A DNA stretch of 64,000 nucleotides, taken from the NCBI RefSeq assembly GCF_001752395.1, contig NZ_MKEK01000001.1, positions 2,631,857-2,695,856 on the forward strand, read 5' to 3'. Positions 1 through 7,904 of this stretch are shown here, piece by piece; the first letter of the stretch is position 1, and each line of letters starts with the position of its first letter. Source of the DNA: Rheinheimera salexigens (lineage in GTDB: Bacteria; Pseudomonadota; Gammaproteobacteria; Enterobacterales; Alteromonadaceae). The notes under the pieces were generated by a model. That model worked only from the letters and a program-made list of their open reading frames with translations, was not told the origin of the DNA and did no database searches. The position numbers and the translations under genes were made by a program.

Positions 1-84
1 GTATGATTGGTCACTTATCAGCGTTGACAAGTGTGACATTTGCGGTCATAGTGCGAGCATGTTAACTGTGACCTTGGTGGAAAG

Positions 85-945
85 ATGGAAGTTTTTGAGT
101 GTACGCATAAAGGTGAATTAGAATTAGGTAATAAAACAATTTCGTGTGCCATCCTTAGTAATGGCAGACGTATTATTACGCAAACAGCATTGTTTGATGC
201 ATTTGACCGACCAAGAAAAGGTGAAAAGCGACTTGAAGGTTTTCCCTCTATCATTGGCGCAAAGAACTTATTGCCATTTATTAGTGATGAACTAAAAGAG
301 GTTGTTACTCCTGTAAACTATTATCAGCAAAATGGTAAAGTTACTTCTGGTTACGATGCTAACCTAATTCCTTTGATTTGTGATTTATACCTAGAAGCAA
401 ATGATCATAATGCTCTTCTTGATAGCCAGTTAAAAATTGTTACACAAGCTGGTATTTTGGTTCGAGCTTTAGCTAGAGTTGGTATTGCTGCATTAATTGA
501 TGAAGCAACAGGCTATCAGTACGATCGAGAAAATAATGCCTTACAAACAATTTTAAAGGCTTATATATCGGAAGAGTATCTAAAATGGCAGGCTCGTTTT
601 CCAAGGAAGTATTATCAAGAAATATATCGTCTATATGATTGGGAATTTGATCCACAGAGTATGAAGCATACACCGTACTTGGGACGATTCACTAATGAGT
701 ATGTATATGATTATTTGCCCGAAGGTGTTTTAGACGAACTGCGTGTTAAAAATCCTAAAAACTCTAAAGGTGTTCGCACCAAAAAGCATCATCAGTACTT
801 AACAGGTGATATAGGTTTACCACATCTTGAGAAACATATTACGAAGTTAATTACTGTTATGGAGCTATCTGATAACCCGGAACAGTTTAAGAATAATTTC
901 AAACGCATTTTTGACACATCAAACCAACTGGAAATGAAGTTGTAA
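85..945 (+). CDS. P63C domain-containing protein (probable integron cassette gene)
   Basis: A 286-residue protein whose C-terminal half (about residues 160-275) matches the P63C domain: a block around WQARFPRKYYQEIYRL, then YLGRFTNEYVYD, then a basic stretch ending in KKHHQYLTGDIGLPHLEKH. P63C proteins occur in phages, plasmids and mobile regions and have no established biochemical role, so no function is claimed. The start at 85 follows a GGTGGAAAG ribosome site at good distance. The gene stands alone and its stop lies only a few bases before a VCR-like attC site at 951-1077, in the orientation expected for a cassette gene. The coding sequence looks AT-rich compared with the later housekeeping genes, which fits acquisition. 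Confidence 0.8.
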   Translation: MEVFECTHKGELELGNKTISCAILSNGRRIITQTALFDAFDRPRKGEKRLEGFPSIIGAKNLLPFISDELKEVVTPVNYYQQNGKVTSGYDANLIPLICDLYLEANDHNALLDSQLKIVTQAGILVRALARVGIAALIDEATGYQYDRENNALQTILKAYISEEYLKWQARFPRKYYQEIYRLYDWEFDPQSMKHTPYLGRFTNEYVYDYLPEGVLDELRVKNPKNSKGVRTKKHHQYLTGDIGLPHLEKHITKLITVMELSDNPEQFKNNFKRIFDTSNQLEMKL

Positions 946-950
946 TCATA

Positions 951-1077
951 CTAACAAAGCATTTAAGAGTGATTCCCAACGCTTGGCATTTTCAGTGCTA
1001 ATCGTTGGGTTTCGTGTTTACGGTGGTAAGGTCGGGTTTCGTGGTAGCGTTGCTCACACCTTAATGCGGCGTTAATG
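951..1077 (+). other. VCR-like attC integron recombination site
   Basis: About 127 bases immediately after the P63C gene read like a Vibrio-type attC. It begins CTAACAAAG, continues with AAGAGTGA and AACGCTTGGCATTTTCAG, and ends with GCGTTGCTCACACCTTAATG followed by CGGCGTTAATG. The ends are complementary: GCATTTAAG (959-967) pairs with CTTAATGC (1061-1068) with one unpaired base, and CAACGC pairs with GCGTTG further in. The terminal GTTAATG fits the GTTRRRY core where the integrase cuts. Length and layout agree with VCRs (about 120-130 bases). No second attC and no integrase gene is visible in the window, so this is either the last cassette of an array to the left or a lone cassette. Confidence 0.8.
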
Positions 1078-1489
1078 TCCGCAATTGGCACAAACCAGCC
1101 ATAAAACCAGCCCCTGCAACATGGGAATTGAACACATTAATTCCAGCTCGTTTATACAACGTAACTATGCAATAAAGTGATGAATGACAGCAGATGCCTA
1201 AATTGTGTTTTTACACTTAGCTTTGTGCTTTTGGGCTAGTTCAGAACAACTAAACTTTGGTAATTCTGTATAAATGTGCTGGCAATGCTAAGTGGTCTGA
1301 CAATGGCATTTTCTTCAGGCTATGCTTAAATATATAATTATTAACGATAGTTAGCGCGTATTGCCGTTATTTGCTTAGTTTTTAACAGAAAATAGCAGAT
1401 ATTGGCAGTTATCTTGTACTCATCCATGTAGAATGCGCTTTTAAAAGCTTGTTCAGCTTTACTTTGCATGCATATCTGTAGGAATTTTG
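1078..1489. other. Intergenic region without recognisable gene
   Basis: Roughly 410 bases between the attC site and the DUF6172 gene. I see no ORF with a plausible ribosome site, no second attC and no integrase remnant. It must contain the promoter of the downstream gene, but I could not assign -35/-10 boxes with confidence. Confidence 0.5.
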
Positions 1490-1831
1490 ATGAAAAAGAC
1501 ATTCTCTTTAACCCACCCTAAGCATAAACCTGCTCGTTGGGTAGAGGCAATTAAGCACGAAATTAAAAAGTACCTTAACCGTGAGCGCCGTAAAGCACTG
1601 CCTCAAGGTATGGACTACTGGACTTTTGATTGTCGCTTTGGTGCCTCAGAAGAAGTAGCCGTAGAAGTTTTCACTTCTGAAATAAAAGATCATATCGATG
1701 CGGCCGTGGCGCAGGAATTACCTGGATTTTATGTCGAAATTCTTGCTAGAGCTTGTAACCATAAACCGCAGGCTAATACTGCAAGTACTGAAAACACAGA
1801 AAATACAGAAAGTACAAAAGCCAGTGATTAA
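1490..1831 (+). CDS. DUF6172 family protein
   Basis: A 113-residue basic protein starting MKKTFSLTHPKHKPARWVEA and carrying the conserved KHEIKKYLNRERRK and DYWTFDCRFG segments typical of DUF6172, a family of unknown function common in gammaproteobacteria. The start is the ATG at 1490 behind a TAGGAA ribosome site; an in-frame TTG just before it is not needed. The last 20 residues are a low-complexity tail (repeated ENT/EST), probably disordered. It lies 45 bases upstream of rhlE on the same strand and may be co-transcribed. Function is not known; a nucleic-acid or ribosome role is only a guess from the basic composition. Confidence 0.75.
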   Translation: MKKTFSLTHPKHKPARWVEAIKHEIKKYLNRERRKALPQGMDYWTFDCRFGASEEVAVEVFTSEIKDHIDAAVAQELPGFYVEILARACNHKPQANTASTENTENTESTKASD

Positions 1832-1876
1832 TCTTTTCCTTATTATTGACTGTAGCTAATCTACAGAGGATCTCTT

Positions 1877-3145
1877 ATGCAATTTTCATCTTTAGATTTA
1901 GCTCCAGACTTACTACGCGGTATTGTTGACTGTGGCTACAGTACGATGACCCCCGTTCAAGAGCAGGCCATTGTGCCAGCTCGTCGCGGTAAAGATTTAC
2001 AAGTAACAGCGCAAACAGGCACCGGTAAAACCGCTGCCTTTGCTATTCCGGTCTTACAACGCATGTTGGATAAGCCTAAAGCATCGGTAGAAAAACGCCC
2101 ACGCGCGTTAATCCTAACGCCCACCCGCGAATTAGCAGAACAATTAGCCGACTCTATCAAGGCCTATGCCCAGTTTACGCCTATCAGTATAACGGCGTTA
2201 TACGGTGGTGTTAAAATTGGCGGTCAGGCGAGTAAATTAAAAGCTGGCGTTGATATTGTTATCAGTACACCCGGCCGTTTAATCGAGCACATGACCCTTG
2301 GCAACGTAATATTAAGTGACGTTGAATATGTGGTGCTAGACGAAGCTGACCGTATGTTAGATATGGGCTTTATTGCTGATGTAATGAAGTTAATGCAAAT
2401 GACGGCAACACCACGTCAAACCTTGCTATTTTCAGCCACTACGTCACCGGCAGTAAATGAGTTATCGCATAAAATTTTGCATAATCATCAAGCCATCCGT
2501 GTCACTAAAATAAATAGTACGGCTGATACCGTAAACCATGTCGTTTATACGGTAGAAGAAAGCCGGAAAATCGAATTATTTGAACAGCTTTTGGCTGAAA
2601 AGAACTGGTTTCAGGTTCTGGTATTTACCAGTACCAAAGAGCAGGCAGACCGATTATTAGCTGGCCTGCAAAAAAGTAAAATTGATGCTGCCGTTTGTCA
2701 TGGTGATAAAAGCCAAGGCGCTAGACGCCGCGCTATAGCTGATTTTAAATCGGCTAAGTTACAAGTGTTGATTGCAACTGAAGTGGCTGCCCGTGGTTTA
2801 GATATTCAAGGCTTAGATTATGTAGTTAACTTTAACTTGCCTTATTTACCTGAAGATTATGTGCACCGCATTGGTCGTACCGGTCGTGCTGGTGCGGCAG
2901 GTGATGCTATCTCGTTTGTAAGTCGTGAAGAAGAGCAAACTTTAGAGCGGATTCAAAAAATGATTGGTAGCAGTATCAAACGCATTGTTAAGCCGGGTTT
3001 TGAAGTCAGTAATCGTGGCTCACTGTTAAAAAGTATTTCGCGTAAGGTATTGTCTGGCCGTTCAAACAAAGCCAGCGAAACTGTTATTGACCTTGAAAAC
3101 TCTAACAAGTCAAAGCAAAAAGGTAAACCTCGCAGCAGCAAGTAA
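1877..3145 (+). CDS. rhlE: DEAD-box ATP-dependent RNA helicase, RhlE type
   Basis: A 422-residue cytoplasmic RNA helicase that would unwind RNA duplexes in ribosome assembly or mRNA turnover. All hallmark motifs are present in order: an N-terminal Q motif (TPVQEQAI near 25), Walker A AQTGTGKT (near 45), PTRELAEQ (near 82), STPGR (near 129), DEAD (near 154), SAT (near 186), ARGLDIQGLDYVVN and HRIGRTGRAG (near 330). The C-terminal tail is short and rich in Lys and Ser, as in many RhlE-like proteins that bind RNA non-specifically. The start has a GAGGATCTCT ribosome site. A GC-rich hairpin follows the stop. The exact subfamily (RhlE rather than SrmB or DbpA) is judged from overall layout only. 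Confidence 0.9.
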   Translation: MQFSSLDLAPDLLRGIVDCGYSTMTPVQEQAIVPARRGKDLQVTAQTGTGKTAAFAIPVLQRMLDKPKASVEKRPRALILTPTRELAEQLADSIKAYAQFTPISITALYGGVKIGGQASKLKAGVDIVISTPGRLIEHMTLGNVILSDVEYVVLDEADRMLDMGFIADVMKLMQMTATPRQTLLFSATTSPAVNELSHKILHNHQAIRVTKINSTADTVNHVVYTVEESRKIELFEQLLAEKNWFQVLVFTSTKEQADRLLAGLQKSKIDAAVCHGDKSQGARRRAIADFKSAKLQVLIATEVAARGLDIQGLDYVVNFNLPYLPEDYVHRIGRTGRAGAAGDAISFVSREEEQTLERIQKMIGSSIKRIVKPGFEVSNRGSLLKSISRKVLSGRSNKASETVIDLENSNKSKQKGKPRSSK

Positions 3146-3516
3146 GCTTTGTGCTATGAACTTGTTTGTTGGATAAAAACAGTGCCGCCTCAAGAGATTT
3201 TTCCTTGGCGGCACCTTAGCCAATCAAGCTGTTAGTCATCTAATTTAATCTGTTGTTATAACTATTTTTATTAAAATTGAATGCTGGTTGTTCTTTAGCA
3301 CCAGACAATTTCTTTATCTACATTTGGCTAACCTTGGCCGTAATACTAAAATCGACATAAACATTAAAATGGCTTAGTAACTATAAGCCTTTCTTATTTT
3401 TCATATTTTTGTGCAAAATACACTATAATTTTTATCTATAGACATGTTTAGTTCGACTTGCATGGTTGATAGAGTGACAGTTTGCCTGTTGGCGGCACTA
3501 TTTTTAGAGGTTTTAC
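3146..3516. other. Intergenic region between rhlE and the ABM-domain gene
   Basis: A 371-base gap. It holds a hairpin at 3182-3214 and, nearer the next gene, an AT-rich stretch with a TATAAT box at about 3424-3429 that may be the -10 of the downstream gene, though no good -35 lies 17 bases before it. No ORF of note. Confidence 0.4.
3182..3214. terminator. Hairpin after rhlE
   Basis: GTGCCGCC pairs with GGCGGCAC, and an inner CAAG/CTTG pair extends the stem. It lies 36 bases after the rhlE stop. There is no strong T-run after it, so termination is probable but not certain. Confidence 0.55.
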
Positions 3517-4050
3517 ATGAATGTTCAAGAGTCAGTCACCGCGGTGGTAACTCGACGTATTGTACCCGGTCGACAATCGGACTATAAAGACTGGGTACAT
3601 CAGGTTGATAACATAGCTAGCCAATTCCCCGGTTATCAAGCCACTACTTTTAAAGAGCATGGCCAGTATGGTGAATGTCATGTCGTATTTCGTTTTGATA
3701 CCATTGAGCACTTACGTGCTTGGGAACACTCAGAAGAGCGCCAACAATGGATTGCCAAACTTGAAGGTATCGTAGAAGGTGAAGAGCGCATCCATCGTTT
3801 AACCGGTTTAGAGTTTCTGTTTGCTAATCAACTGCATCCTAAAGCCCATAAAATGATACTGGTGTTAACCGTGGTTATCTTTATTATGCAGCTGCTATTA
3901 ACCCCGCTAGTGATATTGTTATTTAACACTTTGCCTGCGGCGCCAGACTGGGCAGCTTTACTGTTTAGGGTCATCTTTCAGGTAATTTTACTAACCTATG
4001 TTGTTATGCCGCCCGTTACCCGTTGTTTAGCGCCTTGGCTAGCAAGATAA
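3517..4050 (+). CDS. Antibiotic biosynthesis monooxygenase (ABM) domain membrane protein
   Basis: A 177-residue protein with two parts. Residues 1-100 form an ABM-type ferredoxin-like domain (VTAVVTRRIVPGR, then FPGYQATTF, HVVFRFDTIEHLRAWEHSEER). Residues about 112-170 contain two hydrophobic membrane segments (ILVLTVVIFIMQLLL and LLFRVIFQVILLTYVV). This arrangement is a known family of ABM-domain proteins anchored in the inner membrane. ABM domains include quinol monooxygenases and heme-degrading enzymes, but no substrate can be assigned here. The start follows an AGAGG ribosome site. The SMR pump gene begins 67 bases downstream after a short tandem repeat. Confidence 0.75.
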   Translation: MNVQESVTAVVTRRIVPGRQSDYKDWVHQVDNIASQFPGYQATTFKEHGQYGECHVVFRFDTIEHLRAWEHSEERQQWIAKLEGIVEGEERIHRLTGLEFLFANQLHPKAHKMILVLTVVIFIMQLLLTPLVILLFNTLPAAPDWAALLFRVIFQVILLTYVVMPPVTRCLAPWLAR

Positions 4051-4056
4051 CTACAA

Positions 4057-4086
4057 ATTAGAATTAGAATTAGAATTAGAATTAGA
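4057..4086. repeat. Tandem repeat of ATTAGA, five copies
   Basis: Five perfect head-to-tail copies of the hexamer ATTAGA lie between the ABM-domain gene and the SMR pump gene, 31 bases before the pump start. Copy number could vary by slipped-strand mispairing and alter the spacing or the 5' leader of the pump mRNA; that effect is speculative. Confidence 0.9.
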
Positions 4087-4117
4087 ACTAAGAGTTTTTT
4101 TAATTAAAGGATGGAAA

Positions 4118-4447
4118 ATGGGTTACGGGTATTTAGCCATAGCGATTGTTTTTGAAGTAATAGCTACCATGGCACTTAAAGCCTCTGATGGTTTTTCTCA
4201 TGCTATTTCTAGCACAGTCTGTGTTATCGGCTATGCGGTGGCTTTTTATTTCCTATCCTTGGTGCTTAAAACCGTCCCTGTCGGGGTTGCTTATGCAATT
4301 TGGTCAGGCATGGGCATCGTGTTAATTGGCTTATTAAGTGCCGTATTTTTTAAACAGATCCCTGATTTAGCCGCCGTTATCGGTATAGTGTTAATTTTAG
4401 CTGGGGTGATAGTCATTAATGTGTTTTCAACAGCTGCAAATCAATAA
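4118..4447 (+). CDS. emrE: Small multidrug resistance (SMR) efflux pump, EmrE-like
   Basis: A 109-residue inner-membrane protein with four transmembrane helices. The first helix carries the essential glutamate (FEVIATMALKAS, Glu13), the residue that binds protons and cationic drugs. The second half contains YAIWSGMGIVLIGLLS, the sequence typical of EmrE/QacE-type exporters rather than SugE/Gdx, which have a different WTG segment. Family members work as antiparallel dimers exchanging protons for quaternary ammonium compounds. The start follows an AAAGGATGGAAA ribosome site. No regulator gene sits next to it. The true substrate is not known. Confidence 0.85.
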   Translation: MGYGYLAIAIVFEVIATMALKASDGFSHAISSTVCVIGYAVAFYFLSLVLKTVPVGVAYAIWSGMGIVLIGLLSAVFFKQIPDLAAVIGIVLILAGVIVINVFSTAANQ

Positions 4448-4600
4448 AAATCTAAACTAAAAAGTCGTCGTAAAGCAGTAGCACAGTACATTCATACCTT
4501 AACTGTCATACCTTAACAGTTGATGATGACATAAGGTCTAAAATTTTAACTTATCTTATTTACCCATAATGCAGTAAGTAAATACTGCAGGTTAAACCAT

Positions 4601-4636
4601 AAAAAAACCGCCGATAATTCTATTTACCAGCGGTTT
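4601..4636 (-). terminator. Rho-independent terminator of the minus-strand gene
   Basis: Read on the minus strand, AAACCGC pairs with GCGGTTT around a loop and runs into seven T residues. It lies 42 bases after the stop of the secreted coiled-coil protein and also separates it from the convergent SMR gene. Confidence 0.7.
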
Positions 4637-4677
4637 GTATGGGTGTTTATTTATGCATGCTTTATGAGGATTTTAGC

Positions 4678-5253
4678 TTAATCATCATAATCGAAGCGAT
4701 AAGCCAATGAGTCTTGTAAAATATCCGCTCGCTTGCGATCAAATTTATAGTTAGCTTTATCCACTTTAGCGGAAAATTTAGAGTAGGCTTTATCTACTTT
4801 ACGTTGAAATTTTTCGCGCTTTTTAGCTAACTTGCGCCGATTTTTTGTTTCCCGAGCATCGTCAGCGAAATCGCGACCTAACTCTTGTAAATCACTGTCT
4901 AAATCACGCTCTAACTGGGCTAAAGTTCGTTGATGTTGGTGTTTTAGTTGGCGTAACTTGTCGCGACTAGCCCTGTCAATTCTTGCTGGTCGCCCCTGAT
5001 AAACTCGATGTGAAGTATAACTATTACGATCGCTATAACCGCGCTGTTCCACATTCACATGGGAAATTTGCAATAACTCTTCCGCGGCACGTTGCACTGT
5101 AAAGCCAACCACATCGGCAACAATTTGCTCTACCGATACACTATCTATTACCACTCTTCTATCAGCACTAACGGCTGTTGCAGTGAAAGTTAACACTGTT
5201 GCTAATAGCAATTTTTTTACTACAGCTAATGACATAGCAAATATCCTTTTCAT
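4678..5253 (-). CDS. Secreted charged coiled-coil hypothetical protein
   Basis: A 191-residue protein I do not recognise. It starts with a cleavable signal peptide (basic MKRIF, hydrophobic LLLATVLTFTATAVSA, likely cut after SADR or ALA-like site near residue 30). The mature part from about residue 95 is very rich in Lys, Arg, Asp and Glu and should form a long helix or coiled coil (KLRQLKHQHQRTLAQLERDL, KKREKFQRKVDKAYSKF, KVDKANYKFDRKRADI, with a repeated KVDKA unit). It is probably periplasmic. It is a single-gene unit with its own terminator. No function is assigned. Confidence 0.65.
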   Translation of the reverse strand: MKRIFAMSLAVVKKLLLATVLTFTATAVSADRRVVIDSVSVEQIVADVVGFTVQRAAEELLQISHVNVEQRGYSDRNSYTSHRVYQGRPARIDRASRDKLRQLKHQHQRTLAQLERDLDSDLQELGRDFADDARETKNRRKLAKKREKFQRKVDKAYSKFSAKVDKANYKFDRKRADILQDSLAYRFDYDD

Positions 5254-5472
5254 TTAAATACCTAGCCATTGTTACCGATACAGCTGAATCGTTCCTGAAG
5301 CAGTTTGCCAAGCCATTACTGGCAATAGCCAGATCTAAGTAATATCAGCCAACAACATTGTTACATCACAGTAAAAGTTAATTGACTTTAAGCGTGGTTA
5401 TCATTATTTGTAAACAATATAGTATGGCCGCCATGAGTCAGACAGCATCATCTTGGCTCAAAGAGAATTCCC

Positions 5473-5501
5473 TATCAGCTCAATATTTCTTGAGACTGAT
5501 A
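5473..5501. promoter_or_regulatory. Inverted repeat upstream of the cupin gene
   Basis: TATCAG and CTCAA pair with TTGAG and CTGATA, with one unpaired base, centred about 45 bases before the cupin start. It may be an operator or an mRNA leader hairpin. No regulator is identified. Confidence 0.35.
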
Positions 5502-5532
5502 ATTAACATGGCATCAGCTTAGAGTATTTATT

Positions 5533-5958
5533 ATGACTAACGTAACGACCTCAACTAACGCAAATGGCATCAGCAAACTGGCCCAAGCACCTGGTATTCA
5601 ATTATTTAAAGCGGGTACTTATAAATTAAACGATTTAGCCGGGTTACTTGAAGTTAATAACCTAAAAAGTCAGATGGCTGAAGTCACGGTTACTGATAAT
5701 TCAAACGGCCTAACCGTTGGTTTCTTTGCTATGCAGCCTGGCGTTGACTTCGAATTTGTTTATGAATTCGTAGAATACAAAGTTATCACCAAAGGCAAAA
5801 TTGTTATGCGTGACTTAGAAGGCAATAAATATGTAGCAGAAGTGGGTGACGTTGTTTTGTTCACGCCTAATGTTACCGTTATTTTTGATGGCGAAAGTGA
5901 TGGTGAAGCTGTGTATACCGCTCACCGCGTTGCAGCAGACATGTTTGCACCTAAATAA
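5533..5958 (+). CDS. Cupin domain protein, EutQ-like
   Basis: A 141-residue soluble protein whose C-terminal 90 residues form a small beta-barrel cupin (MQPGVDFEFVYEFVEYKVITKGKI followed by AEVGDVVLFTPN). The pattern resembles the cupin of the ethanolamine utilisation protein EutQ, but no other ethanolamine gene is nearby, so only the fold is claimed. The usual metal-binding histidines of classical cupins are not obvious, which argues for a ligand-binding or non-metal role. It is followed after 50 bases by a VOC-family gene on the same strand, probably one transcript. Confidence 0.65.
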   Translation: MTNVTTSTNANGISKLAQAPGIQLFKAGTYKLNDLAGLLEVNNLKSQMAEVTVTDNSNGLTVGFFAMQPGVDFEFVYEFVEYKVITKGKIVMRDLEGNKYVAEVGDVVLFTPNVTVIFDGESDGEAVYTAHRVAADMFAPK

Positions 5959-6008
5959 GTTTAAAATAAATTCTTATCAATTTTTTCAATTTTTTGGAGC
6001 ACCACATA

Positions 6009-6392
6009 ATGAGTGTATTTACCCACGTAACTTTAGGCACTAACGACTTAAACAAGGCTCGCGCCTTTTATGACAACGTTTTAAGTACCATTGGCCTTAA
6101 ACGTATTGCTGATTTAGCAGATAACGGTTCAATTTGGGGCGTCGATGCACAGTCTTTCTTTGTTCTTAAACCTGCTAACGGCCAACCTGCTAGTGTAGGT
6201 AACGGCGTAACGGTTAGTTTCGAAGCGCCAAACCGTGCTGCTATCGACGCTTTCCACGCTGCCGCTTTAGCTGCCGGTCAGCCTGATGAAGGTGCACCTG
6301 GTACTCGTGATTGGGCACCTAATGCCTATGCTGCTTATACTCGCGATTTAGACGGTAACAAGCTTGCAGTCTATTGCTTCAAACCTGCATAA
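6009..6392 (+). CDS. VOC family (glyoxalase/bleomycin resistance-like) protein
   Basis: A 127-residue protein beginning MSVFTHVTLGTNDLNKARAFYDNVL, a typical vicinal-oxygen-chelate N-terminus, and ending DLDGNKLAVYCF, the usual end of the second beta-alpha-beta-beta-beta unit. Family members include glyoxalase I-like lyases, ring-cleavage enzymes and antibiotic-binding proteins; the substrate cannot be told. The ATG at 6009 is chosen because a TTTTGGAG ribosome site precedes it; the in-frame upstream TTG would overlap that site. It likely shares a transcript with the cupin gene upstream, and a hairpin follows. Confidence 0.8.
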   Translation: MSVFTHVTLGTNDLNKARAFYDNVLSTIGLKRIADLADNGSIWGVDAQSFFVLKPANGQPASVGNGVTVSFEAPNRAAIDAFHAAALAAGQPDEGAPGTRDWAPNAYAAYTRDLDGNKLAVYCFKPA

Positions 6393-6397
6393 TTTAA

Positions 6398-6420
6398 TGT
6401 TAGATCTCTTTGATCTAACA
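6398..6420. terminator. Hairpin after the VOC gene
   Basis: TGTTAGATC and GATCTAACA form a perfect 9-base-pair stem with a five-base loop, starting 6 bases after the stop. There is no T-run, so it may protect the 3' end rather than terminate. Confidence 0.5.
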
Positions 6421-6493
6421 TCATCATTCTCTCGGTCTGTTAGCCTCCTTGGCTTTCAGATCGAAGAAGATGCACGTTAAGCTTAATTTGCCT

Positions 6494-6527
6494 AAAAACA
6501 CCACTACCTTTGCTGTGGTGTTTTTTT
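6494..6527 (+). terminator. Rho-independent terminator
   Basis: AACACCAC pairs with GTGGTGTT around a ten-base loop and is followed by a run of T. It lies about 100 bases after the VOC gene and just before the HPP gene. Confidence 0.75.
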
Positions 6528-6576
6528 ATAAATTCTTTATAATTGCCGCCCTTTCGTACTTATCCTAGGTTGTTCG

Positions 6577-7767
6577 TTGCAAACCAAAGTAAAAAGCCTC
6601 TTTATTAGCCTTGCCGCGCAGTTAGGATTATTTAAACGAGACAGCCAACGGCTTTCAGCTATTCCGCTTGGCGAACGCTTAAAAGTGGCGCTAGCTGGTT
6701 TTATTGCTTTGTTTGTAGTTACTTTTGCCTGCTTACAATTTGCCGATGCTACCAGTACTGTTGTATTACTTGCTTCAATGGGCGCATCATCAGTGTTGCT
6801 GTTTGGCTTACCGAACAGCCCGTTAGCCAAACCTTGGTCGTTTGTTGGTGGTCATTTAATATCAGCCACAGTCGGGCTTATCTGCTCTCATATCTTTACT
6901 GATTTGGCTTTAATGGCTGCAGTAACTATTGGTTTAGTATTATTTGTAATGTACATTTTTGAATGTATGCATCCTCCCGGCGGTGCTACAGCTTTAGTAC
7001 CGGTTATTGCCGCCAGTGATAGTGTATTGGGTTATGATTTTTTATTGTATCCCGTGGCACTCAGTGTGTTTGTTATGCTAGCCGTATCTATGCTGTTGAA
7101 TAAAGTATTGTTAAAACGAGGCCTACAAAAACCTACTAAAAAGTTTGATCCTGTGCATTTGCATCACGACCAATCGCCATTGAAACGTTTAGGTTTGCAG
7201 CCAGAAGATCTACTTAACGCCTTAAATAGCTTTGATACGGTAGTCGATATTAGCGAACAAGATTTAGAGCGTTTGTATCATCAAGCCCAGCTTAATGCCT
7301 ACCAGCGAAAAAGTGGAGAGATACGTTGTGTTGATATTATGTCGCGCGATCTTATTACCGTGACGCCTGACACCGCAGTTGCTAGCGCGTGGCAGCTATT
7401 GCGCAAACATAAAATTAGTATGCTGCCCGTAACCGATAGTAATAGCCAATTGCTGGGAGTGGTGGCTACAGTAGATTTTCTTAAAAACTTAAAAGTACCG
7501 CACTACTGGGGCCTACTACGCCATCTTAATAATTTGTTGTTAAAAAACCGCCATAACAAACATTACAAGCGTAGCGTAGAAGATATTATGGCGACTAATT
7601 TAACAGTAGTGCATGAAAATGATCATATCGCTGCACTCATCCCCATATTATCTGATCAGGGTTTACACCATATACCGGTACTTAATGGCCAGCAAAAACT
7701 GGTGGGTATTATCACCCAGTCCGATTTAATTGCGGCCTTGTTTAGTAATCAGTTGGCCAATACCTAG
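6577..7767 (+). CDS. HPP family membrane protein with two CBS domains
   Basis: A 396-residue protein. Residues about 35-185 form the HPP membrane module with four to five transmembrane helices and the signature ECMHPPGGATAL. Residues about 240-390 carry two CBS domains (DIMSRDLITVTPDTAV and DIMATNLTVVHENDHI), which usually sense adenine nucleotides. HPP proteins have been linked to nitrite transport in plastids and cyanobacteria; in this context the neighbour NnrS hints at nitrogen-oxide physiology, but this is inference. The start is a TTG at 6577; the first in-frame ATG is deep in the membrane domain, so the TTG or another non-ATG codon must be used. Confidence 0.8.
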   Translation: MQTKVKSLFISLAAQLGLFKRDSQRLSAIPLGERLKVALAGFIALFVVTFACLQFADATSTVVLLASMGASSVLLFGLPNSPLAKPWSFVGGHLISATVGLICSHIFTDLALMAAVTIGLVLFVMYIFECMHPPGGATALVPVIAASDSVLGYDFLLYPVALSVFVMLAVSMLLNKVLLKRGLQKPTKKFDPVHLHHDQSPLKRLGLQPEDLLNALNSFDTVVDISEQDLERLYHQAQLNAYQRKSGEIRCVDIMSRDLITVTPDTAVASAWQLLRKHKISMLPVTDSNSQLLGVVATVDFLKNLKVPHYWGLLRHLNNLLLKNRHNKHYKRSVEDIMATNLTVVHENDHIAALIPILSDQGLHHIPVLNGQQKLVGIITQSDLIAALFSNQLANT

Positions 7768-7904
7768 CCCTTGTTAGCAAAAGCGGCGATTCACTGAATA
7801 AGCTACCAATAGCAGTAATGTGTTATATTTTACTTAGCAATCAGTACCGCTTGAACAGCGGCTATAATTGGCGAGTAATAACCCAGCTTAACAGGATAAT
7901 AACC

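Noticed and set aside
4057..4086. Possible phase-variable coding repeat
   Set aside because: It lies outside any reading frame, so it could only affect expression.
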